Source: Pseudomonas gingeri
Lineage (GTDB): Bacteria; Pseudomonadota; Gammaproteobacteria; Pseudomonadales; Pseudomonadaceae
NCBI RefSeq assembly: GCF_013385635.1
Contig: NZ_JACAPR010000012.1
Coordinates: forward strand, 186,001-250,000
Length of the DNA: 64,000 nt
Reading direction: 5' to 3'
The notes beneath the pieces are model-generated. The model did not search any database. It was not told the DNA's origin and worked only from the letters and a program-made list of their open reading frames with translations. This document shows positions 55,419 to 63,980 of the stretch, piece by piece (within the stretch, counting starts at the first letter, position 1; each line of letters starts with the position of its first letter). The position numbers and the translations under genes were made by a program.

Positions 55419-56069
55419 CTATCGCCCACGCCAGCGATCCACCCCGATCAACAACAGCGACACCAGCACAAACCCCAGCAGGATCTGCCCGGCATTGATG
55501 AGCACCTGTGGATAACCCAGGGTGTCGACATCGACAAAGGGGTACGGATACGCCCCGATCAGATGGCCGCGCAACAGCACATAGGCGAAATATACCAGCG
55601 GATAAATCATCCACGGCAGCACCTGCCACCCGCGCAAGGTGCCCTTCGGCACGCAGCGCCACCAATAGGCCACGAACAGCAGCGGCATCACGTCGTGCAA
55701 CAACTCATCGGCCAGCCACTGGAAGCCCTGGGGATGCCACAGGGGTCGCAGCAACAGGTTGTACGCCAGCGCCACCACCACGATATTCGCCACAATCGCC
55801 GTACGCACCGAAGGCCTGAGAAAAAACCTTCGGGCAGCCGACTCACGCGGCGTCACTTCCCAGGTCAACACCACCGCCACCAGGGTGTTGGTCAGCACGG
55901 TAAAGAAACTGAAGAATGTCAGCAGCCCACCCAACAGGCTCGCCTCGACCTGCCAGCGCGAAATCAGGATCAGGTACAGCTGGATGCTCAGGCCGCTCCA
56001 GCCCAGCAGCGCCGCAACCTGCAGTGCGAGGCGCGGGCAACCGCGCGCAGTGCCTTGATGGTCAGGCAT
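55419..56069 (-). CDS. Pr6Pr-family membrane protein, paralogue 1
   Basis: This 216-residue protein has six hydrophobic segments and the Pr6Pr blocks 'SFFTVLTN', 'LADELLHDVMPLLFVAYWW' and 'HLIGAYPYPFVDV'. The molecular function of the family is not established. A clear paralogue occurs at 63345-63980, with shared DNA at the 3' ends. The ATG at 56069 is preferred over GTG 56084 because AAGGG precedes it. The VF530-type gene lies 24 bp upstream on the same strand. Confidence 0.8.
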   Translation of the reverse strand: MPDHQGTARGCPRLALQVAALLGWSGLSIQLYLILISRWQVEASLLGGLLTFFSFFTVLTNTLVAVVLTWEVTPRESAARRFFLRPSVRTAIVANIVVVALAYNLLLRPLWHPQGFQWLADELLHDVMPLLFVAYWWRCVPKGTLRGWQVLPWMIYPLVYFAYVLLRGHLIGAYPYPFVDVDTLGYPQVLINAGQILLGFVLVSLLLIGVDRWRGR

Positions 56070-56093
56070 GCCCTTGAACTCCACGACGCGGTC

Positions 56094-56318
56094 TCAGCGC
56101 TTGGTGCGCATCAACTTCACGTACAGCTTCTCGACCTTCTCCCGCGCCCACGGGGTCTTGCGCAGGAAGGTCAGGCTCGACTTGATGCTCGGATCGCTCT
56201 TGAAGCAACGGATGTCGATCCGTTCGGCCAGGCCTTCCCACTCGTAATGAGCCACCAGGGCGTTGAGGATCTGCTCCAGGGTCACCCCGTGCAGCGGGTT
56301 GTTGGGTGTCTCGGTCAT
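56094..56318 (-). CDS. VF530-family small DNA-binding-like protein (DUF2132)
   Basis: This complete 74-residue protein matches the VF530 group: '[19 protein letters not shown]', then '[13 protein letters not shown]', '[18 protein letters not shown]' and a basic C-terminus ('[11 protein letters not shown]'). The structure of the founding member resembles DNA-binding folds, but the role is unknown. It probably shares a transcript with the Pr6Pr gene 24 bp downstream. Confidence 0.88.
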   Translation of the reverse strand: MTETPNNPLHGVTLEQILNALVAHYEWEGLAERIDIRCFKSDPSIKSSLTFLRKTPWAREKVEKLYVKLMRTKR

Positions 56319-56499
56319 GCCGAACCTTCAGTGAGGAAATGGAACAAGCCGCGCACCTTAGCCGAGGCCTTCGCCAGGGGGAAGAGCCGCGACGGGCGAT
56401 ACGGGTTTGCAACCCTGCAATTACACACAAACCGCTCTGGATTGAGTCTAGCGTCAGAACGGCCCGATGCCGTGGGAAGTATTTCCTGGCTGATAAATA

Positions 56500-56514
56500 T
56501 GTTACGTTATAACA
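56500..56514. promoter_or_regulatory. Zur-like operator upstream of the TonB receptor
   Basis: TGTTACGTTATAACA has TGTTA and TAACA arms around a 5-bp centre and resembles the GTTATA-type Zur box. It lies 96 bp before the receptor start. Repression by Zur under zinc sufficiency would fit the ZnuD-like receptor. Confidence 0.5.
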
Positions 56515-56609
56515 ACACAATTCCATTCATCGGCCAAAACCCCGCCGTTTTCAGCCTGTTCTTTCGACTCAAAGGTGCCCATTGCACCTCGCTTGCCAAG
56601 GAAATATCG

Positions 56610-58634
56610 ATGTCCCTCTCCTCTCCCCTGCGTACTCATCTGACTCCGCTGGCCGCCGCCTTGCTGATGGCCGGCCCGGTGCATGCCCTGGAGCTGCAAC
56701 CCCAGGTCATCACCGCCAACCCGCTGGGCAGCGCCCAGACCGCCGCCCCGAGCACCGTGCTCGAAGGCGACGACCTGACCCTGCAACAGCAAGGCAGCCT
56801 CGGCGAAACCCTGAATAAGCAGCCTGGGGTGTCGTCGTCCTACTTCGGGCCGGGTGCCAGCCGCCCGATCATTCGTGGCCAGGACGGCGACCGCATCCGC
56901 CTGCTGCGCAACGGCGTCGGTGCGCTGGACGCCTCGGCGTTGTCCTATGACCACGCGGTGCCCCTGGACCCGGTCAATGTCGAGCGGATCGAAATCGTCC
57001 GCGGCCCGGCCGCCCTGCTCTACGGCGGCAGCGCCATCGGCGGGGTGGTCAACACCTTCGACAACCGGATTCCCACCAGCCCCATCGATGGTATCCACGG
57101 CGCCGGCGAGTTGCGTTACGGCGGTGCCGACACCACCCGCAGCAGCGCCGGCAAACTGGAAGCCGGCGACGGCAGCTTTGCCCTGCACCTGGACGCCAAC
57201 GCCCGCGAGTTCAATGACCTGCGCATTCCCGGTTACGCCCGCAGCCGCAATGCCCCGGCCAGTGAAGACGGCGATGGCCGCAAGGGCCGCCTGGGCAACA
57301 GCGACGGTCGCCAGGACGGTGGTGCAGTCGGCGGCTCCTACACCTGGGATGACGGTTATGCCGGTCTGTCCTACAGCAACTACGACAGCAACTACGGCTC
57401 CCCTGCCGAGCAGGATGTACGCATCCGCATGCAGCAGGACCACTACGCTTTCGCCTCGGAAATCCGCAACCTGCAAGGCCCCTTCAGTTCGGTGAAACTG
57501 GATGCCGGCTACACCGACTACGAGCACCGGGAAATCGAAGGCGGCGAGGTCGGCACGATCTTCAAGAACAAGGGTTATGAAGCCCGGATCGAGGCCCGTC
57601 ACCTGCCGGTCGGTCCGTTCAACGGGGTGATCGGCGCGCAGGTCACGCGCAACGAGTTCTCCGCCCTGGGCGAGGAAGCCTTCGTCCCACAGACCGACAC
57701 CAACAGCGGTGCGCTGTTCCTGCTCGAAGAACTCAAGGCCACCGACCGCCTGACCTTCAGCCTGGGCGGCCGCCTGGAACACACCACGGTCGACCCGGAC
57801 AGCAAGGGCAACGAGCGTTTTGCCAATGCCGACCGCAGCAACAGCTTCACCGCCGGCAGCCTGTCCTCCGGCGCGGTCTACACCCTGACACCGGTCTGGT
57901 CGCTGGCCGCGACCCTGGGCTACACCGAACGCGCGCCGACCTTCTACGAGTTGTATGCCAACGGCGCCCACGTGGCCACCGGCACCTACGAAGTCGGCGA
58001 TGCCAACCTGTCAAAGGAAAAAGCGGTGTCCAGCGACCTGGCCCTGCGTTTCGACAACGGCACCCACAAGGGCAGCTTCGGCGTGTTCTACAGCCGCTTC
58101 TCCAACTACATCGGCCTGCTGGGCAGCGGACGCACCCTCAACGACGAGGGCCAGGAGGATGCCGGCGGGATTCCCGAATACCGCTACTCGGGCGTGCGGG
58201 CACGCTTCGCCGGCTTCGAGGCCCAGGATCACTGGAAGCTCGGCGAAAGCGCCTACGGCAAGTTTGCCCTGGAACTGTCCGGGGACTACACCCGCGCCAC
58301 CAACCTCGATACCGGCGAGGCCCTGCCACGTATCGCACCGCTGCGCCTGAACAGCGGCCTGCTGTGGGAACTGGAGCGCTGGCAGGCGCGCATCGATGTC
58401 GAACACGCGGCGGGACAGGGTCGGGTACCGGCCAACGAATCAGGCACCTCGGGCTATACCACCTTCGGCGCCAGCGCCGGTTATCACTTCGATATCGGCA
58501 GCAGCCAGTGGCTGGCCTTCGTCAAGGGCGACAACCTGACCAACCAGACCGTGCGCTACGCCAGCTCGATCCTGCGCGATATCGCGCCGGCACCGGGACG
58601 CAGCGTCGAGTTCGGCTTGCGTACCACCTTCTAA
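56610..58634 (+). CDS. TonB-dependent outer-membrane receptor (ZnuD-like)
   Basis: This 674-residue receptor has a signal peptide ('LAAALLMAGPVHA', cleavage near 26), a plug domain ('LGETLNKQPGVSSSYFGPGA', 'RPIIRGQDGDRIRLLRNGVG', 'IEIVRGPAALLYGGSAIGG') and a 22-strand barrel ending in 'SVEFGLRTTF' with the terminal Phe. The 'GASRPIIRGQDGDRIRLL' plug and the His/Asp-rich loop with 'EDGDGRKGRLGNSDGRQDGG' resemble ZnuD zinc or haem-type receptors. The ATG at 56610 follows CAAGGAAAT; the frame stays open far upstream but without coding similarity. The Zur-like palindrome at 56500 supports zinc control. Confidence 0.85.
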   Translation: MSLSSPLRTHLTPLAAALLMAGPVHALELQPQVITANPLGSAQTAAPSTVLEGDDLTLQQQGSLGETLNKQPGVSSSYFGPGASRPIIRGQDGDRIRLLRNGVGALDASALSYDHAVPLDPVNVERIEIVRGPAALLYGGSAIGGVVNTFDNRIPTSPIDGIHGAGELRYGGADTTRSSAGKLEAGDGSFALHLDANAREFNDLRIPGYARSRNAPASEDGDGRKGRLGNSDGRQDGGAVGGSYTWDDGYAGLSYSNYDSNYGSPAEQDVRIRMQQDHYAFASEIRNLQGPFSSVKLDAGYTDYEHREIEGGEVGTIFKNKGYEARIEARHLPVGPFNGVIGAQVTRNEFSALGEEAFVPQTDTNSGALFLLEELKATDRLTFSLGGRLEHTTVDPDSKGNERFANADRSNSFTAGSLSSGAVYTLTPVWSLAATLGYTERAPTFYELYANGAHVATGTYEVGDANLSKEKAVSSDLALRFDNGTHKGSFGVFYSRFSNYIGLLGSGRTLNDEGQEDAGGIPEYRYSGVRARFAGFEAQDHWKLGESAYGKFALELSGDYTRATNLDTGEALPRIAPLRLNSGLLWELERWQARIDVEHAAGQGRVPANESGTSGYTTFGASAGYHFDIGSSQWLAFVKGDNLTNQTVRYASSILRDIAPAPGRSVEFGLRTTF

Positions 58635-59067
58635 CAATGACATCCCTCCCTCAGGCCTGCGCGAGCTTACTGTGGGAGGGGGCTTGCCCCCGAAGCTCTT
58701 GCTGGCCTCTTCGCGGCGGTGCTGCATCCCGACAAGCACCGCTCCTACAAAAAAACCGGTTCACCCCCCGGCACTAAGCGCACTGTTACCAATCCAACAA
58801 TAATCCATCTCAGGGAACGCCCTGTTTCCCCTCCCACCCTGGCTTTATCCTTAGCAAGCTAACAACTGAAACGTTTCATCTACTGCTACTTCGGCAGGAA
58901 ACGACCCGGTTCCCGGTTTTATCCCCGACTTACCGACCTGCGCGCAGCCCCCTCGTGCCGCCGTGCGCCCGCCCGGCCGCGCCACCGATTGAACCAAGCC
59001 CGCGCCAGATCGTCATCTACAGTGATAACAGCGCGGGACACCTTAACCGTCACGGAGAAACCACACT
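58635..59067. other. 433-bp intergenic region before gcd
   Basis: No gene is supported here. A diverged REP-type pair occupies about 58671-58749 (TGTGGGAGGGGGCTTGCCCC at the left, GCACCGCTCCTACA at the right). A 12-bp palindrome lies at 58867 (listed separately). The final 130 bp carry a CACGGAGAAACC ribosome site for gcd. Confidence 0.6.
58867..58878. promoter_or_regulatory. LacI/Cra-type palindrome upstream of gcd
   Basis: TGAAACGTTTCA is a perfect 12-bp palindrome, 190 bp before gcd. It equals the classical Cra/FruR operator core and is close to the TGAAACCGGTTTCA site of PtxS, the 2-ketogluconate-responsive repressor. Control of the periplasmic glucose pathway is plausible. Confidence 0.5.
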
Positions 59068-61530
59068 ATGAGCACTGACCCTGCTTCGAGTCGCAGCCGC
59101 CTGCTGCCCAGCCTGCTCGGCATCGTGCTGCTGCTGATGGGCCTGGCCCTGCTGGCCGGAGGGATCAAGCTGAGCCTGCTCGGCGGCTCGCTGTACTACC
59201 TGCTGGCCGGTATGGGCCTGTTGCTGACCGGCGGCCTGCTGCTGACCGCCCGCCGCGCCGCCCTGGGCCTCTACGCACTGGTGCTGTTCGCCAGTACGCT
59301 ATGGGCCCTGTGGGAAGTCGGCCTGGACTGGTGGCAACTGGTACCGCGCCTGGCCCTGCTGTTCGCCCTGGGCATCGTCATGTTGCTGCCGTGGTTTCGC
59401 CGTCCATTGCTGCACAGCGGGGCGGCGCCGATGGGCACCGGCGCGCTCGGCATCGCCGTAGTCCTGGCGGGTGCCGCCGCCGTTGCCAGCCAGTTCACCC
59501 ACCCCGGTGAAATCAAGGGCCAACTGGATCGCGACAGCGTCCCCGGCATGAGCAACACCGCGCCGGCCATGGCCGACGGCGACTGGAACTCCTACGGCCG
59601 CAGCGCCCATGGCGACCGTTACTCACCCCTCGCGCAGATCACCCCGCAGAACGCCCACAAGCTGGTGCCGGCCTGGACCTATCGCACCGGCGACATCCCG
59701 GGGCCGAACGACCCGGGCGAAACCACCGCGGAAAACACCCCGCTGAAAGTCAACGGCATGCTCTACGTGTGTACGCCACACAGCCAGGTGATTGCCCTCG
59801 ACCCGGACACCGGCAAGGAAATCTGGCGCTTCGATCCGAAGCTCTCGACGCAGAAGGCGGCGAACTTCAAGGGATGGGCGCACATGACCTGCCGTGGCGT
59901 GGCGTATCACGATGACAACGCCTATATCGCCGCGACCACCTCATCGGCACCGGCCGTTGCCGCCACCGCGTCAGTCGACAGCAACAGCGCGCCGACCGGC
60001 CAACTGACCGCCAGCGGCCAGGAAAACCAGTGCCCACGGCGCATCTTCCTGCCGACCGCCGACACCCGCCTGATCGCCCTGAACGCCGACACCGGCAAGA
60101 TGTGCGAAGACTTCGGCGACAAGGGCCAGATCGACCTCGGCGCCAATATCGGCACCTTCGCCCCTGGCGGCTACTACTCCACCTCGCCACCGGCGGTGAC
60201 CCGCAACCTGGTGGTGATCGGCGGCCATGTCACCGATAACGTCTCCACCGACGAGCCCAGCGGCGTGATCCGTGCCTTCGACGTGCACACTGGCAAGCTG
60301 GTGTGGAACTGGGACAGCGGCAACCCGGACGACACCACGCCGATTGCCCCAGGCAAGACCTACACCCGCAACTCGCCCAACATGTGGTCGATGTTCGCCG
60401 TCGATGAAAAACTCGGCATGCTTTACCTGCCGATGGGTAACCAGACGCCCGACCAGTTCGGCGGCGCACGCACCCCGGATTCGGAGAAATTCAGCGCCGG
60501 CCTGACCGCCCTGGATATCGACAGCGGCCATGTGCGCTGGACCTTCCAGTTCACCCATCACGACCTGTGGGACATGGACGTGGGCGGCCAGCCGACGGTG
60601 ATGGACATCAAGACCGCCGATGGCGTGAAGCCGGCCGTCCTGGCCTCGACCAAGCAGGGCAGCATCTACGTGCTCGACCGCAGCAACGGCCAGCCGATCG
60701 TGCCGATCAACGAAGTGCCGGTGCCACAAGGTGCCGTCGCCGGCGATCATACTTCACCGACGCAGCCGAAGTCCGACCTCAACTTCATGCCGCCGCCCCT
60801 CAAGGAACGCGACATGTGGGGCGTGACCCCGTTCGACCAGATGCTCTGCCGGATCGACTTCAAGTCGCTGCGTTATGACGGTCCGTTCACCCCACCATCG
60901 CTGCAGGGCTCGATCGTCTATCCGGGCAACTTCGGCGTGTTCGACTGGGGCGGCATCTCGGTGGATCCGGTGCGCCAGATCGCCTTCGTCAACCCGAGCT
61001 ACATGGCCTTCCGCTCCAAGCTGATTCCGGCCGCGGACATCGCTGCCCAGGGCCCGCGCAAGAGCGAAACCGAAGGCGTGCAGCCGAACAAGGGCGCGCC
61101 ATACGGGGTGATTCTCGAAGCCCTGCTGTCGCCGATGGGCCTGCCGTGCCAGGCGCCGGCCTGGGGCTATGTCGCGGCGGTCGACCTGACCACCCACAAG
61201 ACGATCTGGATGCACAAGAACGGCACCGTGCGCGACAGCTCACCGGTACCGATTCCCCTGAGCATGGGCGTACCGAGCCTGGGCGGGACCTTCACCACCG
61301 CCGGTGGCGTGGCCTTCCTCAGCGGCACCCTGGACCAGTACCTGCGCGCCTATGATGTGAAAAACGGCAAGCAACTCTGGGAAGGCCGCCTGCCGGCGGG
61401 CGCCCAGACCACGCCGATGACCTACACCGGCAAGGACGGCAAGCAGTACGTGCTGGTCATGGCCGGCGGACATGGGTCGCTGGGGACGAAGCAAGGGGAC
61501 TACGTGCTGGCGTACAAGTTATCAGAGTAA
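59068..61530 (+). CDS. gcd: PQQ-dependent membrane glucose dehydrogenase
   Basis: This 820-residue quinoprotein oxidises glucose to gluconolactone in the periplasm and passes electrons to ubiquinone. The N-terminal 140 residues form five TM segments ('LPSLLGIVLLLMGLALLAGG', 'LLTGGLLLTARRAALGLYAL'). The PQQ beta-propeller follows, with 'NSYGRSAHGDRYSPL' near 172, 'WTFQFTHHDLWDMDVGGQP' near 490 and 'MPPPLKERDMWGVTPFDQ'. Length and motif order match Gcd. The gluconate produced acidifies the medium and can solubilise phosphate. It ends in a clear terminator. Confidence 0.97.
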   Translation: MSTDPASSRSRLLPSLLGIVLLLMGLALLAGGIKLSLLGGSLYYLLAGMGLLLTGGLLLTARRAALGLYALVLFASTLWALWEVGLDWWQLVPRLALLFALGIVMLLPWFRRPLLHSGAAPMGTGALGIAVVLAGAAAVASQFTHPGEIKGQLDRDSVPGMSNTAPAMADGDWNSYGRSAHGDRYSPLAQITPQNAHKLVPAWTYRTGDIPGPNDPGETTAENTPLKVNGMLYVCTPHSQVIALDPDTGKEIWRFDPKLSTQKAANFKGWAHMTCRGVAYHDDNAYIAATTSSAPAVAATASVDSNSAPTGQLTASGQENQCPRRIFLPTADTRLIALNADTGKMCEDFGDKGQIDLGANIGTFAPGGYYSTSPPAVTRNLVVIGGHVTDNVSTDEPSGVIRAFDVHTGKLVWNWDSGNPDDTTPIAPGKTYTRNSPNMWSMFAVDEKLGMLYLPMGNQTPDQFGGARTPDSEKFSAGLTALDIDSGHVRWTFQFTHHDLWDMDVGGQPTVMDIKTADGVKPAVLASTKQGSIYVLDRSNGQPIVPINEVPVPQGAVAGDHTSPTQPKSDLNFMPPPLKERDMWGVTPFDQMLCRIDFKSLRYDGPFTPPSLQGSIVYPGNFGVFDWGGISVDPVRQIAFVNPSYMAFRSKLIPAADIAAQGPRKSETEGVQPNKGAPYGVILEALLSPMGLPCQAPAWGYVAAVDLTTHKTIWMHKNGTVRDSSPVPIPLSMGVPSLGGTFTTAGGVAFLSGTLDQYLRAYDVKNGKQLWEGRLPAGAQTTPMTYTGKDGKQYVLVMAGGHGSLGTKQGDYVLAYKLSE

Positions 61531-61544
61531 CTTTCAGGCAGTTT

Positions 61545-61578
61545 AAAAAGATGGCTACCTTCTGGTAGCCATCTTTTT
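61545..61578. terminator. Intrinsic terminator after gcd
   Basis: AAAAAGATGGCTACC (61545-61559) pairs perfectly with GGTAGCCATCTTTTT (61564-61578) around a TTCT loop. It can act in both directions and lies 15 bp from the end of the minus-strand gene at 61593. Confidence 0.92.
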
Positions 61579-61592
61579 ATCAACGGGTCCTG

Positions 61593-62153
61593 TCACGCAA
61601 TCTTGTCTCGAATAGCCGTTGCAAAACGCTCTATATCATTTGGAGACCAGACAAAGATATCACCCCAATTATCAAACGCCCTACCTCCCAATATATCCCA
61701 GGCACCTCCAGCCACCAGTGCATCCTTTACCGTCGTCGAGCAATTTTGCTGCAATGTTTGCCAGCGACTATCAGGATTGGCCGAAAACCCATCCCACCAA
61801 CTCTTTATATTCGCCTCATTAAGATGAGTGGCTGGGATATAGACAAACACATCTGGAACAACACCCTCACCCCGGACATCATCATTAAAGCTTCTTGGAA
61901 CTATCGCCGGCGCGCTATAAACCTGTGAAACAAAGGGAATACTTTCCCTACCCATCCCCTGAGGCCACCAACTGATATAGGTACCATCGGACAAGGTGAG
62001 GGAGGCATGCCCCCACGCCTCCTCCTTGCCACGATACGACCAGACATTCACGGCAGCGCTGTTGGGCGGAGGAGTCACAACATCACCCACAATCTCCTTG
62101 ACCAGACTTCTGCGGGTATTCGAATCGATTGCAAATATGAAATTTGACATCAT
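61593..62153 (-). CDS. Unknown protein with possible Cys-His hydrolase (NlpC/P60-like permuted) site
   Basis: I do not recognise a named family for this 186-residue protein. It has no signal peptide or TM segment. 'WGHASLTLSDGTYISWWP' (His49) and 'QNCSTTVKDALVAGG' (Cys138) look like a circularly permuted papain/NlpC-P60 arrangement, in which the His precedes the Cys. 'NCSTT' before a helix is typical of such folds. Base composition is clearly AT-richer than neighbouring genes. Its ATG overlaps the stop of the repeat protein upstream (62150-63001), so the two are translated together. A toxin or effector role paired with a carbohydrate-binding partner is possible, but this is inference. Confidence 0.6.
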   Translation of the reverse strand: MMSNFIFAIDSNTRRSLVKEIVGDVVTPPPNSAAVNVWSYRGKEEAWGHASLTLSDGTYISWWPQGMGRESIPFVSQVYSAPAIVPRSFNDDVRGEGVVPDVFVYIPATHLNEANIKSWWDGFSANPDSRWQTLQQNCSTTVKDALVAGGAWDILGGRAFDNWGDIFVWSPNDIERFATAIRDKIA

Positions 62154-63001
62154 TCAACTCCTTTCAAGCCACTAAACAACTTGAACGCCTTCCCGTAGCC
62201 AGGCTCCATATACCCAGACAACACTTGATCTGTGGAAACAGTTCCTCCAGGCATTATTTCTCGCGCAAAATAAAGCCCACTATCCGGATAATAACCGAAC
62301 AGGTGATCTTTACCATTAGAAGTAAAAATCTGAACTTTTGGCGGGCACTGCATAAAGCCTGCATCTTCCGTCACCTGGCCCAAGGTACCGTCTCTTGTCA
62401 GAGCTCTCAAAGTGTAAGCCTGGTTATCGGCTCCCGGTTCGTAGTGGCTGGTCTGAGCGTACAGGTAACTGCGCGAACCCGCTCGACAGGCGTAGAGTCC
62501 GGTATAATTTCTCTCTAGTGTCCCACTAGCTCTTTCAGCCCTGTCTATCGTACCGTTTGAAAGAAGTTCATAAGTCATCCAGGTCTGACTGTCTATGTTA
62601 TGCAAAAGCACAAACAGCTTATCATCCACCCAATAGCAGACATGATTGTGCCACCATATATTCCCACCGGGCCATACCCCGTAATCCGTGACATCTCCCA
62701 CTGAACCATCGTCATTAAGCCGCCTGATGGACCAGGCCAACTCTTTCTCACTGTAAAGATAAAGGAAGTTCATGGTCTGAACGGTGTAAATAAACTGGAC
62801 ATACCTGGCGCGCTCCAAAACACCATTACGCACATCCCCCATCCCAATCTTGCCATAAACCCCATCAATGTATCGGGTGAACCACTCTCCGGTATCCGGT
62901 TTATAGCAATACAAAAACTCTTTCCCACCAGCCTTATACGAATCAACCACACTATAATCCGAATCCCAACCCGATGACTCGACATCTGTGATATTCATCA
63001 T
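62150..63001 (-). CDS. Unknown beta-propeller-like repeat protein
   Basis: This 283-residue protein has no recognised family. It consists of about five diverged units of about 50 residues, each with a 'hydrophobic-L-Y-x-Y' strand, an aromatic-R/E strand and a D/N-G-x-(V/I/L) turn: 'FLYCYKPDTGEWFTRYI', 'FLYLYSEKELAWSIRRL', 'LFVLLHNIDSQTWMTYEL', 'YLYAQTSHYEPG' with 'TRDGTLG', and 'LFGYYPDSGLYFAREI'. This suggests a beta-propeller of the lectin type (tachylectin/PLL-like). It is Trp- and Tyr-rich and lacks a signal peptide. Start ATGs lie at 63001 and 62998 behind CTGGAG. AT-rich codon use and coupling to the next gene mark it as part of an acquired cassette. Confidence 0.65.
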   Translation of the reverse strand: MMNITDVESSGWDSDYSVVDSYKAGGKEFLYCYKPDTGEWFTRYIDGVYGKIGMGDVRNGVLERARYVQFIYTVQTMNFLYLYSEKELAWSIRRLNDDGSVGDVTDYGVWPGGNIWWHNHVCYWVDDKLFVLLHNIDSQTWMTYELLSNGTIDRAERASGTLERNYTGLYACRAGSRSYLYAQTSHYEPGADNQAYTLRALTRDGTLGQVTEDAGFMQCPPKVQIFTSNGKDHLFGYYPDSGLYFAREIMPGGTVSTDQVLSGYMEPGYGKAFKLFSGLKGVE

Positions 63002-63344
63002 GAATCTCCAGCTCAATAAAACCGGGACCCTCAACAAACCAGAATGACGACCATACCGACCAGACGACATCAAGCCACCGCAAACCTCGACCTGAAACAT
63101 GCACAGTTACTCATCAGCAAACCGCCAGCACGATAAAAACTGCAAACAACCGGCACCACATCCAACATGAGGAGTTTTGAAATAGCGCAAAACCGCACCA
63201 AGAGTGCTTAGTCAATCACAAGAGTACACTCTGCTGTATAAGCACCCAAAAACCCAATACAACCAGACACTCAACAGTATTTTTCAAGCAGCTAGCAAAA
63301 TTCCAATATCGGCATCAAGGATACCTCGCGGGCTGGGAAAAGAT
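63002..63344. other. 343-bp AT-rich intergenic region
   Basis: No gene is supported here. The sequence is AT-rich with A-tracts and forms the upstream region of the minus-strand cassette, so its promoter should be here. I cannot point to a convincing -35/-10 pair. It also contains the composition boundary: GC content rises again at about 63330, at the end of the Pr6Pr gene. Confidence 0.5.
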
Positions 63345-63980
63345 TTATCCAACAGCGGCTGGAGACAGACGATCGCGCTTGCCACGCCAGCGATCCACCG
63401 CAATCACCACCACTGACACCGCCACAAACCCCACCAGTATCATCGCGGCATTGATAAACACCTGTGGATAACCCAGTTTGGCCACTTCGATAAAGGGATA
63501 AGGGTAGGAACCGACAAGGTGACCACGCACCAGGGCATAGATGAAATAGACCGCCGGATACAGCAACCACGGCCACAGATCGCGCCAGTGCAAGGTGCCC
63601 TTGGGCACGCAGAACCACCAATAGATCACGAACAGCACCGGCATCACGTCGTGCAACAATTCATCGGCCACCCACTGCAAGCCCTCGGGGCTCCACGTCT
63701 CGCGCAACAGCAGGTTGTACGCCAGTCCGACCAGCACGATGCTGGCGGCCACGCCACTTTGCACAGTGGGTTTGAGAAAGAAACGGTGCAACGCTGAATC
63801 CCCTGATGTCGCCGCGCAGGTCAGCACGATCGCCACCAGGAGGTTGGTCAGCACCGTGAAGTAACTGAAGAAGATATCCACCCCACCCAGCAGGCTTTGA
63901 CCGCTCTGCCAGCGCGAAGCCAGAATCAGATACAGCTGCAGGAGCAACGTAAGCCATCCCAGCAATGCCGCAATCTTCAC
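63345..63980 (-). CDS. Pr6Pr-family membrane protein, paralogue 2
   Basis: This 211-residue, six-TM protein is clearly homologous to the product of 55419-56069: 'SYFTVLTN', 'VADELLHDVMPVLFVIYWW', 'HLVGSYPYPFIEV' and 'AVDRWRGK' recur in order. DNA similarity is obvious at the 3' end (CCAGCGATCCACC and CACCTGTGGATAACCC in both). It starts at GTG 63980. Function is unknown. The two copies have the same orientation and flank an 8-kb segment that includes the receptor, gcd and the AT-rich cassette. Confidence 0.82.
   Translation of the reverse strand: MKIAALLGWLTLLLQLYLILASRWQSGQSLLGGVDIFFSYFTVLTNLLVAIVLTCAATSGDSALHRFFLKPTVQSGVAASIVLVGLAYNLLLRETWSPEGLQWVADELLHDVMPVLFVIYWWFCVPKGTLHWRDLWPWLLYPAVYFIYALVRGHLVGSYPYPFIEVAKLGYPQVFINAAMILVGFVAVSVVVIAVDRWRGKRDRLSPAAVG

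Noticed and set aside
55281-56609. A long plus-strand extension of the TonB receptor frame
   Set aside because: It runs antisense through the Pr6Pr and VF530 genes. The receptor signal peptide starts at 56610.
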